Source: Siderastrea siderea
Taxonomy: Eukaryota > Cnidaria > Anthozoa > Scleractinia > Rhizangiidae
Reading direction: 5' to 3'
Length of the DNA stretch: 64,000 nucleotides
Assembly: GCA_964030785.1 (NCBI GenBank)
Contig: OZ034975.1
Location: 16,719,642-16,783,641 of the forward strand
Positions 26,201-32,769 of this stretch are shown piece by piece (the first letter of the stretch is position 1; each line of letters starts with the position of its first letter). The translations under genes were made by a program, and so were the position numbers. The notes beneath the pieces were generated by a model, which did no database searches, was not told the origin of the DNA, and saw nothing but the letters and a program-made list of their open reading frames with translations.

Positions 26201-28178
26201 GAAGCTCCTTTTCCAGAGGGTGAAGAAACACGAAAAATTGAAAGCACCGCACGATCGTTCCCAAGCACGAAGTAATACTTACATAAGCTGTTTTGACCTT
26301 CAAAAATAAGCAAATATGTTGAGCAAAATACCAAATTTTGCGACTTTGACTTGTAAGGAATTTCGGTACACCAGATTTGCACATTCGTGTTTACAAAAAA
26401 TTGCGTGTCTCCTTGGCCTTCAGTGAATATTTCACGGTTTTCAATCCTTTCAATGTGGACATTTTGGTTAACACCAAACTTGTTTAAACAAATATAAAAA
26501 TATTTTTATCGCGCATTTTCAGCTGCTTTTCACTGGATATAGAATTGTAGCATTGCTTTACATAAACAGTGATGCTCGTAATTTTGAAAGTGTCAGATTT
26601 CCCACGTTATGCAAATTTGATGCGCTTTGAACTGAAACTAAGTTCAGCCTATATTAGCTATTTCTTACAAATTCTTTTATAGTTGTCATTATCTTTGAGT
26701 TTCCATTTGAGCTTCATTTACTATTTCAATTTTAAACAAACGATAAAGTGCGGGAAAGAAAGGTTTGATTTCTTATTCTCACATGGATCTCTTGTGCAAT
26801 AAATAAATAAAATTTGTTTTGAGACTCGGTATGCAAATACTAAATTTAATCCCAGGCAAAAAAGCTACCATTTTACCCTAATTCTCTTTCGACCCGTCAA
26901 TTTTTAGTGTAAGTTACATTCAACAGTTTCGCTTTTGACGGCAGGTTTCAGTGTGGCGAACACAATATAATTTCAATTCTGAAAATTTTGGCTTCGTTGT
27001 TTACGTCGCACTCAGCACGCAAATTATTCATGGCAACCGTCGGCACAACGTTAGAACGTTTGAACACTCGGTTTAAACAATTTTTGTAAACAACATAGAA
27101 CACTTCACACTGGATGGAAAACATGCGAATAGTATAGAACAATAACAAAGCGTTGTATGTTGAAAATGGATGTTATAATAAATGCTTAATGTTAAAACAA
27201 AAATCATGTTTGTGTAACGTGGAAATTCCTGGGGGGAGGGAGTTATCCAAGACCCCCTTGGAATGGAAATTCCTAAGAGGTGGGGGTGCAAACCAAAAAA
27301 CCTTCTGTGGGAGGGGTATGGATATTTTCTGGAACCACACATCTGCCTATGACAAGAGGTATTTCAGTACTAATTGGTGGGGCATTTGAACGGCTTTTTT
27401 TCCCCGAGGGGAGGGAAATTGAGCAAGCCAATCTTCAAAAGTTCAAATGCCCGGGGGCTTGCCCGGGGGGAGGATGTTGAAGCTTCAATTTGACTGCTAC
27501 ATAACCCTACATTGGGCTATTCCATTTAATATCTGCACCCTTCCCCCCCCCCCCCTGGTTGAGGACTGACCTTTCCCTCTTACCCCTAAAGAATTCCATT
27601 AAAAAGTGTTAACCCCTGAAGACTTCCATAAGAATTGCATTTACCCCTGAAGAATTTTACAAAAAAAGCATTTACCCCTGAAGAATTCCATGAAATCTCT
27701 GTTTACCCCTGAAGAATTCCACTTACATGTATAATATGGGCTTTACCCCTAAAGAATTCCCCAGCTTCTTGCCTTTACCCCTGAAGAATTCCACCACTTT
27801 TATCCCTTACCCCTGAAGAATTCCACTACTTTTATCCCTTACCCCTAAAGAATTCCACTGCTCCTCAACCGGGGGGGGTGCGGATATTAAATGGAATAGC
27901 CTATTTTTTACAAAAACAATAATTCATCTCATGTTGGTGAATCCAGCAACCAAAAAAGAGACCTCAAAGTAGCAAAACGAATGGGATATTGCTAAATGAG
28001 ATTCACGACATGTTCAGTCAACAGCGGAGGCAGATTTCATACTGGCTACATAAGCTTAAGCTTATAGTTTACTCACGTTTTCGTGACAAGACATACAAAG
28101 GCTGTCGATTGAGGTAATATTCTGCTCGTCGTCACCATCTATATCCTGAAATAACGGCTCTTTAGGTTCTGCTTCCAT
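400..28178 (-). CDS. ZPR1: ZPR1 zinc-finger protein, 12 exons, 3' end beyond the window
   Basis: Exons read on the minus strand with GT/AG borders and matching phases: 28178-28077, 25242-25081, 21903-21813, 20858-20788, 13698-13443, 12694-12663, 12298-12232, 11155-11072, 10119-10043, 9192-9082, 1295-1209 and 468-400. Joined, they give 403 codons without a stop. The family is about 460 residues, so the last 40-60 codons lie left of base 1; exon 12 ends at a GT donor and nothing in 1-399 looks like a final exon. Two C4 zinc fingers are visible: C28, C31, C57, C60 and C246, C249, C275, C278. Each is followed by the family's second domain, with the repeated D-D-x-(A/S)-G-N-S signature (exon 5 and exon 12). 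ZPR1 is known as a folding chaperone for translation factor eEF1A and moves between cytoplasm and nucleus. Introns 4 and 10 are swollen by full-length retrotransposons. Identity is certain; small exon borders are by eye. Confidence 0.95.
937..1141. mobile_element. Short inverted-repeat element, TTAACCC family, copy 1
   Basis: About 205 bp with ends CCTTAAGCCCC and GGGCTTTAAGGGTTAA in inverse orientation, and an internal stretch about germline-short sequences rich in TTCTCC and GGAGAAT. The same layout recurs at 13209-13420 and 35589-35790. It has no coding capacity and lies in ZPR1 intron 11. Confidence 0.6.
1406..1593 (+). repeat. Split direct repeat A1 (5' end of the YR element)
   Basis: Matches 7540-7727 over 188 bp with one visible difference (GGTCTCTGG here, GGTCGCTGG there). 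It carries the promoter region of the element. Confidence 0.93.
1521..1527 (+). promoter_or_regulatory. TATA box of the YR element
   Basis: TATAAAG, with an inverted CCAAT-like ATTGG about 15 bp upstream. It lies about 110 bp before the leader ATG at 1635. The second copy is in A2. Confidence 0.55.
1635..1775 (+). CDS. Leader exon of the YR element, Pro/Ala-rich 47-codon peptide
   Basis: The first ATG after the TATA box opens 47 codons rich in Ala and Pro, with an APNxPAPN repeat. The ORF stays open past 1775, but GAG|GTATTT there is a good splice donor in phase 0. The acceptors at 2718, 3638 and 5983 are all phase 0 too. I infer that this exon gives the element's proteins a shared N-terminus. 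Without splicing it would end as a 75-aa peptide at 1862. The splice use is inferred and needs RNA evidence. Confidence 0.6.
2150..2655 (+). repeat. Tandem repeat in the putative leader intron
   Basis: About eleven units built on CCCGTGATCGTGGC, alternately followed by a CTGCTTGAGAAAATGAT-type and an AGTATAAAA-type tail. Unit length is about 35-60 bp and varies through poly-A stretches. Open frames on the opposite strand here are only the repeat read through. Confidence 0.85.
2718..3242 (+). CDS. Gag-like protein of the YR element, zinc knuckle
   Basis: From its own ATG at 2727 it is 171 aa; from the acceptor at 2718 it gains three codons and can join the leader in frame. It starts with a predicted helical region (residues 1-110) and a basic RGRDRGR stretch. 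A CCHC knuckle follows: C134, C137, H142, C147 (C-x2-C-x4-H-x4-C). It ends in a basic tail. By analogy with other retroelements it should bind and package the RNA. The frame differs from the RT frame, and 404 bp separate them, so simple frameshifting cannot make a fusion. Confidence 0.8.
   Translation: MPNMEDFARRIQKLEQSQQATVDGIIEKIMQLVKSKAVPFNKDQVFEQILNLKVEALETKHPKANYYSTVFQALREKMGGSDEQFKRYVLALLGDKDQEKVLDAMTKVDKALRVPSFSATPTFRGRDRGRSLGGLQCFYCKGYGHYQRNCQMRWRDEGKPPPAKRGRWFRGSPV
3638..5908 (+). CDS. Reverse transcriptase-RNase H of the YR element
   Basis: Open from a pyrimidine-rich acceptor (TTTCGCAG at 3630-3637) to a TAA. There is no ATG near the start; numbering here is from the GTG at 3647, which gives 753 codons. 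The RT has a first catalytic Asp in CDDKSGYDH (D231) and YIDD at 295-298. RNase H follows with D476 ([10 protein letters not shown]), E512 and D537. After it comes the conserved region of DIRS-type elements (YIFPPFGL...PRPFWWPIL, about 656-722). I do not see the DPPY signature of the Dam-like methyltransferase, which argues for Ngaro/PAT over classic DIRS. It copies the element RNA to DNA. Translation probably needs splicing to the leader exon. Confidence 0.92.
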   Translation: MRQVKRRRICEGFEIPAWEKIDEEFDHKLSCCQPPNENLFSTTIDGVLVQEGVTEIPTIKDVLVSEEVPDLSLLRFRDPDHFVAGGVHKDPSAWQKILVNHPKGDQILNWISSKVDVHDFVNHYSGTFKGESYDSDFPPPKYFRNHALCKKFSTFISDAILKRVAMGSVRVWGKVDLDEPPYLVLPLTVEPSKPRLCLDARFPNLWMKDCPFSLDKLVDVKRYIYKDSYFTKCDDKSGYDHVHLQESSQVLFGFEWGGWWFVSTTLPFGWKESPYIYHTMGLAASSYLRSCGVPCSLYIDDRLNGEVFAPTGPWSLSPSARTERFRLEAAKVAIFIAASLLIQSGYTIGIQKSVLYPAKRIEYLGHVVDSSKQAFELPGSKVVAFATLREEILACKKTVNVRTLQRFQGKCVSFSLAVPGAKLFIRNISSAIASSPGNGQVKMTDSLREEICHWRFLDSWKGHVPLREERHVRLSLSTDASGYGWGCVMHSTSGDQSFRDYWNPQQIGLNISTKEMLANSNAIKATPEHVRDCRVDVQVDSQVALDTYNGQGSKNSPQLTAATKELYFTVVNRNLQLELSHIASNRNEADGPSRCLSALDSTLSPRVWELIELTFGGLCGHTFDLMALDSNAQLSKGGTPLPHFTPCPSPQSKGVNFFAQDINHIGPAMANPYIFPPFGLVPAVLRFLTQFRIPFTIVVPELYPRPFWWPILTGLSRKAICLGSEGDWDVLRYPSRSGYKPRVCPFKLWAFRVSKF
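5983..7323 (+). CDS. Tyrosine recombinase of the YR element with N-terminal zinc ribbon
   Basis: Open from a strong acceptor (CTTTGACTTCAG at 5971-5982). The first usable codon is a TTG at 6004, and no in-frame ATG precedes the catalytic domain until about residue 309. Residues counted from 6004: a zinc ribbon CxxC...CxxC (C8, C11, C22, C25), a helical SAM-like core-binding region (about 60-190), then the catalytic domain with R245, H362-x-x-R365, H385 and Y397. The R-H-R-Y tetrad is complete. The enzyme integrates the circular or linear DNA copy by site-specific recombination, which explains the missing target duplication. The zinc ribbon is an extra that I do not recall as standard. Confidence 0.9.
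   Translation, partial: SLPRIPKLFQPSVACPRCQYPNDEGFRFCQSCGYNRKTVVLDKDDALKLKHKVDEEQIAARVKELIQTRNTTRYAKQKTALEIEFSRFLLSLSCQKTLSSALPCDVVAFLVWKDQDGRTLVHNPSCEFVLQRKRSQCACPKRLAFGTVDSLIGKLRAIFIQHGRGAEWHSVLGVGNPASSRSVKDYLANVREEQLKARIIPRQADPVLLSDVEILSRHIQSKLRSPTLDPIQVFVLARDQAFFKALFFSADRAADLLGISTPTILRFPDNSGFLFNHVWTKTLRSGDANVFAFKRGSNKIVCPVWGIELYFKICRMLNIRLSSGYLFRSVSKKGTVTSCALDPSAAQARLDTYVKQLQGSLSSTRFTLHGFRSGAAISMALADVSLNDIMDHVGWKSSKTALHYIKLKQVLNPAGPAAKLADLDKDTGKHYKVTNELTGFVTTFPE
7487..7543 (+). repeat. Split direct repeat B1
   Basis: 57 bp identical by eye to 7902-7958. It overlaps A2 by CTAT. Confidence 0.9.
7540..7727 (+). repeat. Split direct repeat A2
   Basis: 188-bp copy of A1, directly joined to B1. 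Confidence 0.93.
7742..7759 (+). repeat. Inverted partner of the sequence just after A1
   Basis: 18 bp, complementary with one mismatch to 1610-1627, so the two ends of the element can pair outside the direct repeats. Confidence 0.6.
7771..7870. repeat. Hairpin between A2 and B2
   Basis: TATGGGAAGGTGTTCCGGGA on the left pairs imperfectly with TCCCGGAACCCTTTTCCCATA on the right (about 7845-7870). The stem is about 22 bp with bulges. Confidence 0.6.
7902..7958 (+). repeat. Split direct repeat B2 (3' end of the YR element)
   Basis: 57-bp copy of B1, ending with CTAT. Confidence 0.9.
8088..8195 (+). repeat. Tetranucleotide array (CGGA/CGAA)n
   Basis: Blocks of CGAA, then CGGA, then CGAA repeats; directly downstream of the YR element. 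Confidence 0.9.
8903..9000 (+). repeat. Compound triplet repeat (GTT)n(GAT)n(GAG)n
   Basis: Three trinucleotide blocks in a row, in ZPR1 intron 10, about 80 bp from exon 10. Confidence 0.9.
10128..10170 (+). repeat. (AAAT)n microsatellite
   Basis: About ten AAAT units next to the acceptor of ZPR1 exon 9. Confidence 0.9.
11483..11964. mobile_element. Harbinger-like inverted-repeat element, copy A (intact)
   Basis: The ends ATGCGCTGATCAAT and ATTGATCAGCGCAT are perfect inverses. Both are followed inward by C-rich or G-rich tracts and by GTTCAAATGCCC-like sequence. The inside matches copies B (25764-27501) and C (47287-52615), for example CTCTTTCAAAAGGGTC. About 480 bp without insertion; non-coding. 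Confidence 0.75.
13209..13420. mobile_element. TTAACCC-family inverted-repeat element, copy 2
   Basis: Ends TTAACCCTTTAAGC and GGGGCTTAAAGGGTTAA, about 212 bp, in ZPR1 intron 5. Confidence 0.75.
13841..14055 (-). repeat. 3' LTR of the BEL/Pao element
   Basis: Read on the minus strand it starts TGTACGGGAG and ends ACGGCTCA. It contains AATAAA (plus-strand TTTATT at 13884-13889). Confidence 0.95.
13884..13889 (-). terminator. Poly-A signal in the 3' LTR, sense to ZPR1
   Basis: AATAAA on the minus strand. The 5' LTR has the same signal at 19538-19543. Confidence 0.6.
14105..14217 (-). repeat. 20-bp tandem repeat downstream of the BEL ORF
   Basis: Six degenerate units with starts at 14106, 14126, 14146, 14166, 14186 and about 14205. 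The plus-strand consensus is ACAGTCCGATTTACTTAATG. It lies between the stop codon and the 3' LTR. Confidence 0.85.
14218..19422 (-). CDS. BEL/Pao gag-pol polyprotein, intact, 1734 aa
   Basis: One frame from ATG to TGA-free end. In order: a coiled-coil N-terminus (about 10-170), a gag domain (about 175-345), two CCHC knuckles (C368-C371-H376-C381 and C400-C403-H408-C413), and a Cys/His cluster to about 430. The aspartic protease has DTGS at D475. The RT has VRMVFDAS (754-761), D802 and YVDN (876-879). The RNase H-like part has D1039, E1081 and D1112. The integrase has H1331-H1337-C1366-C1369, then D1402, D1465 and E1512. A C-terminal DUF5641-like domain follows (about 1645-1700). This is the usual BEL order, with no envelope ORF. 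The RT motif reads YVDN rather than YVDD. Antisense ORFs over this region are shadows. Confidence 0.97.
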   Translation of the reverse strand: MSDGEGETSPSEDEQRLVREIDKEINKLKYFLEETGELIELGDFAEMDIANKRAEKIIAKLSDLISQTEELKIERGVTSRSVRQWKKDTKSKYAAFVIDKERLGKCLSEREEEIERRKEDLKREQQMEDERRLCELRERQQNHERELWKEKLEAELRVAEKKLEMEKTAVSSTTKLPKLKMTPFKGTAGDWVRFENMFLTQVDAKSISDEEKFGYLLESVGPKVRDRIANLKPGSMGYKTAWERLKKEFGQTKVVINTHIDEIINLPLVKGTNYFKIQEFYERLSNNYDALQTLEGAEKLQGFVMNTINKLPHVKPDLVRVDENWEEWSMEHLIDALQKWLRRNHVENSKCEKHLFTQKPRDNRSPYCLFCRKHDHWSGNCTVVTGLANRKKFFVDHNLCFNCGRANHRADQCQRRGCLKCKHKHHTSICDREERESSSVNGVSLTGYTNYAEERVLPAIIPVSIEGQVLWAYLDTGSARNFISREAVKMLKLKPTRHETREILTVNGTKVQSMPIFDTRIESLDGKSCEEIEFTGSKLVDFTTVRRPDMNQLKLKYSHTQDKRFYMTSTGEHQIHLILGDSIYSRIRTERVFKGKRGDPLVEETSFGWVVHGGDEYGSGSTCMYLREVNDYEKLYSLDVLGVEDRGENDQLDVLRDFKESVVRREDGRYEVSFPWIPGTMLLNTNETLSRKRLENVERKLLRNEKLREEYGGIIEEQLKAGVIEEAPQNPTGERVFYMPHKPVVKQSAVTTKVRMVFDASAKPHPLANSINDCMFTGPPLQPLLWDIMVRARMSTNLLLGDIEKAFLQISVKEEDRDSFRFLFNVKGEEKHLRFTRVPFGVEASPFLLGATLQHHFEQQGPEFSDTVSALKENTYVDNLMQTGSDNEKLVQFKEESTVILESAKFPVHKWESNVKSLESESMPNPSKILGHTWNKEDDTLELPAKPFPHDQPVTKRTILSYLGTVYDPLGIISPTMAEGKHIYRETCDEKKGWNAEVSTHLKNRWLKWTKQLKDVRIPRSVATSIGEMEAVHLHIFADASILACCAVAIAVVEQVTGVAKGLLTSKSRISKRNTSIARLELVSGHMAANMAKNLSTALQRWPIKSTTIWMDSMVALYWITNPGKGWKVFVANRVKKIAETTGPINITWKYCPSEINLADLGSRGATIVKMEKGNWFTGPDWLLDERQWPQQPRLNNNKETDEEFRATQEAVLRTDEHKLDEWDALLERSTYWRTLRVTAWVLRFVSNCKARRNKLKKTAGPLVTEEITTARNCWVKRVQKADEACLQSPGWKLVRDEHTGVLKCEGRIKGYRPTYLPGGPFAEKLIVHTHNQVMHLGTANTMASVRENWWIPKLRAKVKKVIKKCNVCKVFSTRPYGVPSTSALPEYRTEGSRPFEVTGVDFAGPFSYKVGKKEQGKCYLIIFTCASSRAVHLEVTRTQTADEFKQKLNAFISRRTRPRIIISDNAKVFKTTADWIKTIRKSEKLQDYLARENIRWQFNLAKSPWWGGFYERLIKEIKKAMHKTLGRSHLSYEAFESVIMDVERNLNNRPLTYVETEGGEEEVLTPNVILWGRDAYPVEDIENSEAEKLTKMSKRLEDAKAHVWKRWKREYVHSLMESHRLNKETATTPKVGEIVLVVGDEKNHGEWKKGKVVRLVQGKDGVVRGVTLFRKGHTIERPLQLVCPLEIRAVENTDELQEGRRQQVDLRSQRPRRTAAQRAAKRIGEQMHAEEED
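19472..19494 (-). other. Primer-binding site of the BEL/Pao element
   Basis: Directly inside the 5' LTR, the minus strand reads TGGTGCCGGGACCGGGAT after a short TTT spacer. It is complementary to a tRNA 3' end (…CCGGCACCA). I cannot name the tRNA. Confidence 0.75.
19495..19709 (-). repeat. 5' LTR of the BEL/Pao element
   Basis: 215 bp, identical by eye to 13841-14055. It should hold the element's promoter. Confidence 0.95.
19985..20157. mobile_element. pogo/Tigger-like MITE
   Basis: Ends CAGTGGAATCCCGATTTGAC and, inverted, TAGTGGAACCTCAATTTAAC, flanked by TA on both sides. 173 bp, non-coding. The terminal CAGTGGAA and the TA target fit the pogo group. Confidence 0.75.
20454..20513. repeat. 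Perfect 20-bp hairpin
   Basis: 20454-20473 and 20494-20513 are exact inverses around a 20-bp loop. Pairing seems to resume further out (GATGTAGG and CCTACAAC). Confidence 0.8.
22150..22440 (+). repeat. Diverged tandem duplication in ZPR1 intron 2
   Basis: ATGTTGTCATT...GTGTGCTTTAA...AAACACTCT occurs at about 22158 and again at about 22374, a period near 215 bp. Confidence 0.55.
23036..23222 (+). repeat. Two (AAT)n microsatellites
   Basis: Arrays at about 23036-23080 and 23158-23222, separated by unique sequence. Confidence 0.9.
23261..23473. mobile_element. Inverted-repeat element with AACCCTTTCACTCCC ends
   Basis: Ends TTAAACCCTTTCACTCCC and GGGAGTGAAAGGGTTAA. About 213 bp; related in its ends to the TTAACCC family. 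Confidence 0.75.
23944..24051. mobile_element. Small foldback element, CAGCCTAGTACCCAGGC ends
   Basis: CAGCCTAGTACCCAGGC faces GCCTGGGTACTAGGCTG about 100 bp away. The middle also pairs (ACTTGGCGCGA, CGCACCAAGT). Confidence 0.7.
24170..24880 (+). repeat. Decayed minisatellite
   Basis: A motif like TACGGAGAAATGTCAAGAAGAT...GACTAACAT recurs irregularly about every 45-60 bp over some 700 bp. Short ORFs here are by chance. Confidence 0.55.
25764..27501. mobile_element. Harbinger-like element, copy B, with a nested element
   Basis: Ends TGTACCGGTCAAATTGAAGC and, inverted, TGTAGCAGTCAAATTGAAGC. TAA flanks both sides. The body is split by the inverted-repeat element at 26088-27340. Without it the element is about 485 bp, like copy A. 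Confidence 0.8.
26088..27340. mobile_element. Inverted-repeat element nested in copy B
   Basis: GTGTGGTTCCAAAAGATATC on the left faces GATATTTTCTGGAACCACAC on the right, with C-rich and G-rich tracts just inside both ends. About 1.25 kb, no coding region recognised. Confidence 0.7.
27513..27903. mobile_element. MITE with internal tandem repeats
   Basis: Ends GGCTATTCCATTTAATATC and GATATTAAATGGAATAGCC are perfect inverses. Inside are ten or so copies of TTACCCCTGAAGAATTCCA spaced 25-35 bp. Confidence 0.85.
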
Positions 28179-28682
28179 TTCTCAAGATTATCGGCCAAGC
28201 AAAACCCAACTGGTACAATAAAAATTTACTATTCATTCACTAAAGAAATAGAGTTAAATATTGGAGTCATGAAACACGTGAGCGATTAGCACGTCATATA
28301 AGCACGCATAAAAACTACCTATGTTAGAGCGCGCTCTGCTGCCTTCAATTCAAAATTGCGGGTTCGGATAAAATAAGGTGCCTAATTCTACTTTTTGTTG
28401 TTGTTATTGTTGCCAGCAGAGTAAATAATAACTTTTTTCCTTAATTCGCTATGTTTAATTTTATTGCCGGAGCATTGATCTAAAACCTTTCTAGGGACCT
28501 TTCATTTCCCCTTACATCAAATGTAAAGCTCTTCTTTGGTTATCGTGGAAACGAGGCCAACCCAAGTCCAGTCTCACGGCCGTCTTTTCCTTACCAGGCT
28601 TTCACGCGTTCCAATATGGCAGCCAATCGAAGAACCAATCAGATCTTACATCAGCATTTGCACATGGTTCACACGATCAAAG
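28179..28682. promoter_or_regulatory. Probable bidirectional promoter between ZPR1 and TOMM40
   Basis: This is the 504 bp between the two divergent start codons. It must hold both transcription starts unless one gene has an upstream non-coding exon. No clear TATA box lies at a fixed distance from either ATG. A CACGTG E-box is present (28275-28280). Bidirectional use is inferred from spacing alone. Confidence 0.6.
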
Positions 28683-31600
28683 ATGGGGAACGTTCTTGCT
28701 GCTTCGCCGACGAATCCCTCGTCCTCCAGCAATGTCACAACGATCCCCCCGCCTCCACCCCTTACGGCACCTCCTCCCATAGAGGAAAAGCAACCATTGG
28801 TCGCTAAAAAGGGCGCAGAGAACAACCCAGGGACTTACGAGGACTTACATAAGGCATGCAAGGGTAGGTTTCATAACCGGCTTCTTGGATTCTTCTGTGT
28901 TCAAGTCGTAATTCCCGTAGATTGCCTTATTTTTTGGTTAAGAGAAATACACATAGGTTAAGTAACCTAAAACGTATTCACTTGTTGCAAATTTTGGTGC
29001 GACTTTGCGAGTGTAGTAGTTGTATTATTAAAGCTGTACTACGAGTTTAATATTTTTCCTGGCTGTACTACGAGTTTAATATTTTTCCTGATCGAGGTCG
29101 TTTGTACTTTGAAGAGTTAAAGTTATATTGCGGGCTCAGAATTGGCGTTAGACGATGCAAACTAAAACTTCTAACTTGCAATTTGGCAATTCTCTCTCAG
29201 TGTGCTTACTTGATTTGGCACAGTTCATTTTCCAGTTTTTCCAGTTGTTTGTTGCAAACGGGTTTTCTGGAACAAAATGACGTATTAAAAAGGATGCTTC
29301 ACTTTGAACTTATGCACCTATCAATGTTAAGCCCGAGGGGGGGGACCTCGGGCATATGTGGGGTATTTGATTACCTTTGCTATCTCCGCCCTCGGGAATT
29401 TGACTGAGAGTCTGGGCCCCTGGGTGGGGACGTTTGACTGTTTTGAAGAGGTGGACTGGGCCCTAATATCGTCGTCGTTCCGTCCAATGCTAAGCCTACC
29501 CCTGTTTCGGAACATTTCAACTTACCCGGGTACTCCGTCAACGACATCCGTCTCATTCCCTTGGAACTAATACATACTTACTGCGACTCCGTAAGAAAAG
29601 CACGTGAGGCACACTTAATTGACAAGGCCAAGACACTTGAGCCGCAAGGATTAAACAGACGTGATGAGCTACATTAATGACACTTATTGTTCAGCTACCA
29701 ACCTATTATATTCATTTATTTTAAATTTTTAAACTTTTATGTTAACGGTCCTGTAACGTATTTACTCATTCTACTTTTGTAGCCCCTGAAGAAGGTTTGT
29801 TTTGCAAACCGAAATATCGGGCAATTTTTTGTTTCATACATTTTTTTGCTTTACGTATTTCGTCTTCTGTGTCTTTGTTTCTTTAACTGCCGTAAGGATC
29901 AGTCGTTCCGTATATTTTTTTACCCCTAATAGCGTGTTGTTCTGTCGTGTTTATTAGTTGGATGTATTGAAGATTTTGCCCCATGTCAAGCCATCTCAGT
30001 TTATAATACATGAAAGTGAGATTTAAGCGATAGCAGTGGACAACTTTCACATTTCCCACTTTTATAATAAATATAAACGTGAAAACTCTCCGCTATGCTA
30101 CGCTACATGAATTATTGGTATTAAGTGTTCAACAAATGAAAGACGAACGCTAGAGTTACTACGTTGCTACAGGTTTTTTCAAAAGGTTAATATTAAATAG
30201 GACAGTCATTTTCAAATTGTCATCTGTTATTATAAAAGACAAGAACGAACAACGTATTTGAGGCAGAGACGACACTTTAATGTCCCTTAAGTGTAGTAAA
30301 ATTCACAAATACACGGCCAGATATTCTGATATTCGATACAATTTGTCTCCAGGGTAGGGAGATTTGACCTGATTTGAACCATTTTTTTGACCCCAGGGTG
30401 GGGGTTTTGATCAAAAATTCTTCAAAAAAATCAAATGCCCCACATATGCCCGAGGTCCCCCCCCTCGGGCTTAACATTGATAGGTGCATTACGTGAATTG
30501 TGATACTGTACATGTAGTTTTGCCTCTTTACAGTGAAACCAGGTCAAGCGTCATTACCTAAAATAAATTAAATGTGAAGTTGCTTTTTGCATTAAAGACT
30601 TCACTATTTGAGTCATTAACCCACTTTTCAAGAGGAGTGAAACATTCAAATGCAACTCAACCCAACAGCCAAATATTGATTGGACGAATGCTTGACTTTG
30701 TGCCTCAGGCACGTACGTTAGCCTGCAGATACAGCCGCCTCTCATTACTCCTGACTGCAAGGGGTACTACGCTGCCGGGAGCAACAAGAGGGAGCTGTAT
30801 TCGCAGGCTATAGGCACACAGGAATTTGGCAGGTTTCCTTGCACCGTATTCCAATGGCCATCTGATTTTTAATTTTTTTTCTTTTTTTCTCTACACTACC
30901 ACCTTTTTAAAACAGATCAGAAAACAAAAAAAGCTTTTAAGACTCTTTGTAGAGCGGCATATATTACACGCCTCGTGGGAAGTTTTGTGGACCACAAAAC
31001 CTCCATTGTTGATGCAGTGGATATTTCGCTGTTTCAATCTCTCGTAATCCGAGGCATCCAACGTTGTCTTTTAGCAGTTATCGTTTTTTAAGTTACAGTT
31101 TGATTATCGGTGTTTCCTTTTGGTGGGACTGAAAGGAGTTGATTGCATATTTGGGAAAACAGAAGGCAAAATTAAACAGTGTGAGAGTCCGTTGGGACAA
31201 GTATATGCAAATAAGGAAACCTGTCAATATCCAACGTGCCTGTCACACAAATCAGTTGAATCAGAAATAGAGTAACGGGTCAAGTTTTGGTTTGAGTATT
31301 TTACTCTAATTTGAAAGGCAGGTTATTGAAATCAATATTGCAATAGTCAACTTCAAGATTGATTCTAGAGAGGAATACCTGAACTGATTCACTAGGAAGG
31401 AGAATAACTTATTATTACATACATGTTTATTACAAATATGTTCCATCCCAAAGTAAGTAATGCCCCCCCCCTTTCCCCACTTCCCTACAATACAAAAGAC
31501 AAATATTTCAGTACTTGATTAGGGGTGGGCTATTCAATCAGAAGCTGTGTATAACTTCACTTACTGCTTTGAATTTCCTGGAAGCTGAACTACCTACAAG

Positions 31601-32727
31601 TTAGATAACATTAGATAATAAATTAAAGTAGAAATGCTTTCTGGTAGTGTGCTATCATACTAGTTTATGGTCATTAAACAGCATTAATGAATATCTTTTA
31701 TTTGCAGATGTCTTTCCCCAGCCATTTGAGGGGTGTAAGCTTGTTATCAATAAAGGTCTCAGTAATCATTTTCAAGTCAGTCACACCTTGCAGCTTAGTG
31801 GAATGGGGCCGGGTGCTTACCACTTTGGAGCTACTTACGTAGGAAACAAGCAGACAGGGCCTAATGAGGTATGCTGTGCAACTCAGTTCAATTAGAGCAA
31901 TACTCTAACCCCTTGGGGGTGGAGGGTACCCAGGTATATTAGAGACAGGGAGTATTGAATGCTTTGTGGGGGGGGGGGAGTTAGCGGGTCTGGCATTTTA
32001 CTGGGTTGGAAATCTTCTGGTGGACTTTTTGGGGGCAGAAAGATTTTGGCGGTACGTTTTAGGATTGATTTAAAGGGGCATAGTCACGAGGATTTCGCAG
32101 ATTTCTGGTCAAAACTGTGCCAAAATTATCGGTAGCTAACTTTATCCATGCCCAATTGTGTTTGAACATTTAAAGCAACATATTAACTTAATTTCATTAA
32201 GAGAAAACAAACCACGACCATTAAATATCGATTTAATGTCAACACGCTGAAAGAATTTGAAAAGTTTAGCCTATTTTTTTCAAATTGCAATCCATTTCCA
32301 TCCGTGCCATCCGTAGCAACAGACGACAGAAAATAGTTTCAGTGAAGTAATATAGTCTTTGGTAACAAAACTAGACCATTATTTGTGGGCGTTCATTGAT
32401 GTGAGGACATATTTTTGATTTTTAAATTGAACTAAAATAGCGTGACCATGCCCCTTTAAGGCATACTAGTCTTATATCAAAATTCTCAATTTTATGTCAA
32501 AGAATAAATACTATTGTATTAGATTCATTTACAAAACTATTCAAACTACATGCAAAAGGACTTTTTTTTAGATCACTCGCTGGGCCGTGGGATCCTGGTT
32601 TTGGGGGTCCTGAGTTTTAAGGCTATTGGGACATTTTGGGGTCAAAAATTTGGCCACATTTGCACCTCCCTGTCACTGAAACCTCTGTGATACGTGCGCT
32701 TCATTTGCATTCTAGGTGCTTTTCATC

Positions 32728-32769
<42 letters not shown>

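Larger units (their letters stand above)
29313..30488. mobile_element. Harbinger-like element with TTA target duplication
   Basis: Ends TGCACCTATCAATGTTAAGC and its exact inverse, continuing to about 55 bp including CCTCGGGCATATGTGGGG. TTA flanks both sides. Its middle is occupied by a Penelope-like 3' fragment. It lies in TOMM40 intron 1. Confidence 0.85.

Noticed and set aside
28536..28682. Upstream extension of the TOMM40 ORF
   Set aside because: It has no ATG at its start, the extra residues do not match TOM40, and the ATG at 28683 has strong context and the conserved N-terminus.
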